From CAZSTA01 sp964609495 [NCBI: uncultured bacterium] (GTDB lineage Bacteria > CAZSTA01), in NCBI GenBank assembly GCA_964609495.1, contig CAZSTA010000070.1, forward strand, positions 1-9,512: a stretch of DNA of 9,512 nucleotides. The letters run 5' to 3'. Below, one piece after another: positions 6,896 through 9,512 of this stretch (positions within the stretch are counted from its first letter, which is position 1; each line of letters opens with the position of its first letter). The notes under the pieces were generated by a model. That model ran no database searches. It was not told the DNA's origin and worked only from the letters and a program-made list of their open reading frames with translations. The translations under genes and the position numbers were made by a program.

Positions 6896-8434
6896 GTGAT
6901 AAGAAGAAAAGTAGTAATTATAGCCTTCATCTCGTTGCTCTTTATATTTCTCACAACTAGCGATGTCGATTCCTTTGAGGTACCACAAGCTCCTGCTTAT
7001 CCAGAGGGAGAGGTAATAGTCAAGTTCTCCCCTAGCATAGCTCAAAGCGCGGATTTCGCTGAGCATTTAAGGGCCTTAAATCTCAAGATGGGAACAGAGA
7101 TCATAGGCGAGATTCCAGCCCTTAACGCTTATCTGCTGAAGACCGTTAAGGGCAAGGGAGTAGAATCCCTAGTCAATAAAATTCTAAAGGAGAATGGGGT
7201 AGAATACGCAGAACCCAACTATTATCGTTATGCTTTGGAGGTCCCCAATGATCCGAAATATCGGTATCAATGGAATTATCGGATCGTCCAGGCCCCTTTA
7301 GGCTGGGATATCCAAAAAGGAGACCCCAGTATTATAGTAGCGGTGCTCGATACTGGCGTGGATCTAAGTCACCCTGACTTAGTGGGGAATTTAACCTCGG
7401 GCTATGACTTCGCTTATGGTGATAGTGTGCCTGATGATGTTTCTGGACATGGCACTCACGTCTCTGGTACCATTGCCGCGATGACCAATAACGGGATGGG
7501 AGTAGCAGGTTTAACCTGGAGATGCTTGATTATGCCGGTAAAGGTTCTGGCTAACGAGGGTTGGGGTACTGAATTTGACCTATCGGCTGGTATAGTATAT
7601 GCCGCCCAAAAGGGAGCTAAAATTATAAATATGAGTCTCGGAAGTTACTACAGTGGTGAACTGGAGGTCGAAGCGATAGACTACGCTCATAACGGGGGAT
7701 TAGTGATAGTTGCGGCAACAGGAAACGATGATATTTCCCAAATCGTTTATCCAGCAGCCTATCCCAATACTATCGCGGTAGGAGCTACCGATCTTCATGA
7801 TGAACGCGCTTTCTATTCCAACTATGGCGCAACGTTAGATGTGATGGCTCCTGGGGGAGATATGAGAGTCGATGGTGATGGAGATGGATATCCCGATGGA
7901 ATCCTGAGCACTCTTCTGGGAGGAACTTATGGATATTATCAAGGGACCTCGATGGCCACTCCTCACGTCTCAGCTTTAGCCGCTCTTATAATGTCAAAGG
8001 GAGTCACCGATAATGGCGAGGTGAGGAATATTATCGAGAGTAGTGTTGATGATCTAGGAACGCCCGGATGGGATATATATACTGGCTTTGGTAGGATAAA
8101 CGTCTATCGAGCCCTCAAAGACAAGATACTAACTGTAGTTGCTTACACCAGCCCAGTATATAGAAATGATATAAAGCTCATAGTTAAATCACCTGTGGAT
8201 TTAGTCAAAGTCTTCTATCAAATACTATATCGAGGTAGTGTCATATCATCAGGAATTGCCCAGAGAGCCTCAAGCGAAGAGATAGGAGGAGCCTCTTCTA
8301 CAGATTATAAATATTGGGTTGTAGGCGATAGGTTGCCGAGTCCTGGGATGTATGCTATAACGGTAACTGGTTATAGAGAGGATGGCCGGGAGATCGAGGG
8401 GAGCATAACCTATACTCTTTCCGAAGATAGATAG
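6896..8434 (+). CDS. Secreted subtilisin-family (S8) serine protease
   Basis: 512 residues with all catalytic residues present: Asp152 (VLDTGVD), His185 (GHGTHVSG), oxyanion Asn277 (AATGND) and Ser352 (GTSMATPH). The signal peptide is MIRRKVVIIAFISLLFIFL. A propeptide of the fervidolysin-like type follows (about 37-112, GEVIVKFSPS to VEYAEPNYYRYAL). The mature enzyme begins near PNDPKYRYQW (118-127), as in thermitase-type proteases. After the catalytic domain (to about 407) a roughly 100-residue tail, probably beta-rich, resembles accessory beta-sandwich domains; no cell-wall sorting signal or terminal membrane anchor is seen. An acidic DGDGDGYPD insertion (326-334) resembles a calcium loop. 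The GTG at 6896 puts the signal peptide at the very N terminus, with AAAGGAG (6878-6884) upstream at a somewhat long spacing; an in-frame TTG at 6848 would add 16 hydrophilic residues and overlap the preceding gene. Exported and presumably self-processed; substrates unknown. Confidence 0.92.
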   Translation: MIRRKVVIIAFISLLFIFLTTSDVDSFEVPQAPAYPEGEVIVKFSPSIAQSADFAEHLRALNLKMGTEIIGEIPALNAYLLKTVKGKGVESLVNKILKENGVEYAEPNYYRYALEVPNDPKYRYQWNYRIVQAPLGWDIQKGDPSIIVAVLDTGVDLSHPDLVGNLTSGYDFAYGDSVPDDVSGHGTHVSGTIAAMTNNGMGVAGLTWRCLIMPVKVLANEGWGTEFDLSAGIVYAAQKGAKIINMSLGSYYSGELEVEAIDYAHNGGLVIVAATGNDDISQIVYPAAYPNTIAVGATDLHDERAFYSNYGATLDVMAPGGDMRVDGDGDGYPDGILSTLLGGTYGYYQGTSMATPHVSALAALIMSKGVTDNGEVRNIIESSVDDLGTPGWDIYTGFGRINVYRALKDKILTVVAYTSPVYRNDIKLIVKSPVDLVKVFYQILYRGSVISSGIAQRASSEEIGGASSTDYKYWVVGDRLPSPGMYAITVTGYREDGREIEGSITYTLSEDR

Positions 8435-8446
8435 GAAGGTGAAATA

Positions 8447-9313
8447 ATGATGAATCTTGTCCGATTTTTTAAAGTTATACTGGTTATTATCGCTGCTTGT
8501 TCACTCCTTTTAGGTAGCTGTGAACGAGTCATCGCTCCCACTGGTTCAATAGAAGGGAACATAACTGATGTCGAGGGCAATCCCATAGGGGGAAATAGGG
8601 TCACGGTTATCTCTGGCGATATCAAGGGACATCCTAACGACAAGGGATATTATCGGCTAGGGGATGTTCCAATAGGAGAGCAGGAAATATACGCTCGAAT
8701 TAGGGATTCTAAGAGTGGAACCCTAATGGTAAGCGACCGGGTGAAGGTGATGATAACCAAGGGAATCGTAGTTCGCGCTGATCTAGTGCTTAAGAACGAT
8801 CACTGGACTTTGGGATGGCAATATTATAGAGATGAGAATTATACTAAGGCTATAAGTGAATTTGAGAAGGCTTTATCTGAGACGGGAACTGGTCAAGCTA
8901 CGGATATATCATATTCAGCCTATAATGGTCTGGGCTGGTGCTACGGAAGAGGGAAGGGCGATTATGCTCGAGCTATAGAGTATTTCCAGAAAGCCTTAAA
9001 TAATTCGAAGGATATGGATGCTAGAGTGGGGCTGGCTGGAGCATACTTCTCGCGCTATAAAGATAATGCCGATCTCCAAGAGGCTTTAAGTCAACTCGAG
9101 GTGGTCCTAGCTCAAGCAGACGATTACGAATGCGCTCATGATAAGATCAATGCGGTTGATCTCCACGCGCTAAAAGCGGCGATCTATTGGTATATGAGAG
9201 ATGTGGACGCCTCGAGAAGAGAGATGGATTATGTAAAACTACGACTTCTATCTGCCAATAATTCGACTAGAGATTTGATAAGTGCCTTAGAAACTATCTT
9301 ATCAGATATTTAA
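8447..9313 (+). CDS. Lipoprotein with beta-sandwich (carboxypeptidase-regulatory-like) domain and TPR repeats
   Basis: 288 residues. The N terminus is a lipoprotein signal: positively charged start, hydrophobic VILVIIAACSL, and lipobox LLGSC with Cys25 as the acylated residue, so the mature protein should be membrane-anchored outside the cytoplasm. Residues 33-116 (GSIEGNITDVEGNPIGG ... NDKGYYRLGDVPIG ... VRADLVL) have the pattern of a carboxypeptidase-regulatory-like/transthyretin-fold domain. The rest is tetratricopeptide-type helix pairs: WTLGWQYYRDENYTKAISEF (120-139), YNGLGWCYGRGKGDYARAIE (159-178), a third unit from about 190 to 222 and a weaker fourth near 238-262. ATGs at 8447 and 8450 are both possible, since AAGGTGA lies at 8436-8442. 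It starts 12 bases after the protease stop and closes the gene series. Probably a scaffold or protein-binding lipoprotein; no enzymatic motif is seen. Confidence 0.82.
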   Translation: MMNLVRFFKVILVIIAACSLLLGSCERVIAPTGSIEGNITDVEGNPIGGNRVTVISGDIKGHPNDKGYYRLGDVPIGEQEIYARIRDSKSGTLMVSDRVKVMITKGIVVRADLVLKNDHWTLGWQYYRDENYTKAISEFEKALSETGTGQATDISYSAYNGLGWCYGRGKGDYARAIEYFQKALNNSKDMDARVGLAGAYFSRYKDNADLQEALSQLEVVLAQADDYECAHDKINAVDLHALKAAIYWYMRDVDASRREMDYVKLRLLSANNSTRDLISALETILSDI

Positions 9314-9376
9314 GTAGTTTCAAAATTTTTTGGCTGAGATATTCAAGATCAGATTAGCCCTTGAATTCATCTTAAA

Positions 9377-9401
9377 TCACCCTCCCTTGACGGGAGGGTG
9401 A
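9377..9401. repeat. Palindromic repeat / hairpin (10-bp stem, TTGAC loop)
   Basis: TCACCCTCCC (9377-9386) pairs perfectly with GGGAGGGTGA (9392-9401) around the loop TTGAC. The stem is very GC-rich, but the DNA after it (AGCAGTCTTATC) has no T-run, so it is not a standard intrinsic terminator. Its form resembles dispersed intergenic palindromes seen in many bacterial genomes. It could still slow or stop transcription at the end of the lipoprotein gene. Only one copy is in the window, so genome-wide repetition is inferred. Confidence 0.6.
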
Positions 9402-9416
9402 GCAGTCTTATCTGGA

Positions 9417-9443
9417 TTTCCCCTCTCTCACGAGGGGAGAGGG
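9417..9443. repeat. Second palindromic repeat with two alternative hairpins
   Basis: CCCCTC (9420-9425) pairs with GAGGGG (9432-9437) around TCTCAC, extendable by outer T-A, T-G and T-A pairs. Alternatively CCCTCTC (9421-9427) pairs with GAGAGGG (9437-9443); the two folds exclude each other. Like the first palindrome it is of the pyrimidine-rich/purine-rich intergenic type and lacks a following T-run. The two elements are separated by only 15 bases and both lie just upstream of the next gene's ribosome site. Confidence 0.5.
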
Positions 9444-9471
9444 TTAAGTTGAGAATTAAGGAGGAACATCA

Positions 9472-9512
9472 ATGGCACTACGAAAGTGGGACCTGTTTGA
9501 TGATATAACTGG
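9472..9512 (+). CDS. N-terminal end of a gene leaving the window, possibly a small heat shock protein (Hsp20)
   Basis: An ATG at 9472-9474 follows a strong Shine-Dalgarno, TAAGGAGG (9458-9465), at 6 bases spacing, and the frame stays open to the edge: MALRKWDLFDDIT plus a partial Gly codon. The opening MALxxWDxFxD resembles the start of many bacterial Hsp20/alpha-crystallin chaperones, but 13 residues are too few to decide. It is separated from the lipoprotein gene by 158 bases with two hairpins, so it may belong to a new transcription unit, although I see no clear promoter in front of it. Coding is well supported by the ribosome site; the identity is a guess. Confidence 0.55.
   Translation, partial: MALRKWDLFDDIT

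Noticed and set aside
9377-9401. Hairpin as an intrinsic terminator for the operon
   Set aside because: The stem is strong but no T-run follows, so I call it a palindromic repeat; termination here is possible but unsupported.
9377-9443. CRISPR-like repeats
   Set aside because: The two palindromes differ from each other and are not followed by regularly spaced copies.

Overview
The window most likely comes from an uncultured anaerobic bacterium, probably a diderm. Bacterial origin is supported by two near-consensus sigma-70 promoters, Shine-Dalgarno sites, a lipobox lipoprotein and Sec-type signal peptides. Anaerobic metabolism is suggested by a ferredoxin-dependent 2-oxoacid oxidoreductase subunit. 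I cannot place the phylum. Codon use favours AGA/AGG arginine and ATA isoleucine, and GATC is unusually frequent.

Layout. Positions 2-169 hold the 3' end of an unrecognised plus-strand gene. It converges on a minus-strand Gfo/Idh/MocA-type dehydrogenase gene (206-1249). A divergent intergenic region (1250-1423) follows, with two well-formed promoters facing away from each other. From 1424 to 9313 there is one tightly packed plus-strand gene series: the succinyl-CoA synthetase beta subunit (sucC); a fusion of the succinyl-CoA synthetase alpha subunit (sucD) with a two-cluster ferredoxin of the KorD type; the alpha subunit of 2-oxoglutarate:ferredoxin oxidoreductase (korA); a secreted GHL10-type glycoside hydrolase-like protein with a C-terminal CBM9-like domain; a secreted subtilisin-family protease; and a lipoprotein with a beta-sandwich plus TPR repeats. 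Genes overlap by a few bases or lie at most about 40 bases apart. After 9313 comes a short non-coding stretch with two GC-rich palindromic repeats. The first 13 codons of a new gene, perhaps a small heat shock protein, run off the end.

How the genes work together. SucCD and 2-oxoglutarate:ferredoxin oxidoreductase (KGOR) catalyse adjacent steps, succinate <-> succinyl-CoA <-> 2-oxoglutarate, in the oxidative or the reductive TCA cycle. The covalent SucD-ferredoxin fusion suggests a physical complex joining the two enzymes. The usual korB (TPP-binding beta) and korC (gamma) genes are absent. At the place where korB would be expected, a secreted carbohydrate-active protein gene overlaps korA by four bases. 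The fusion and the missing subunits are the most interesting points in the window. The last three genes form a cell-envelope/extracellular set (carbohydrate, protease, lipoprotein) that appears to be co-transcribed with the central-metabolism genes.
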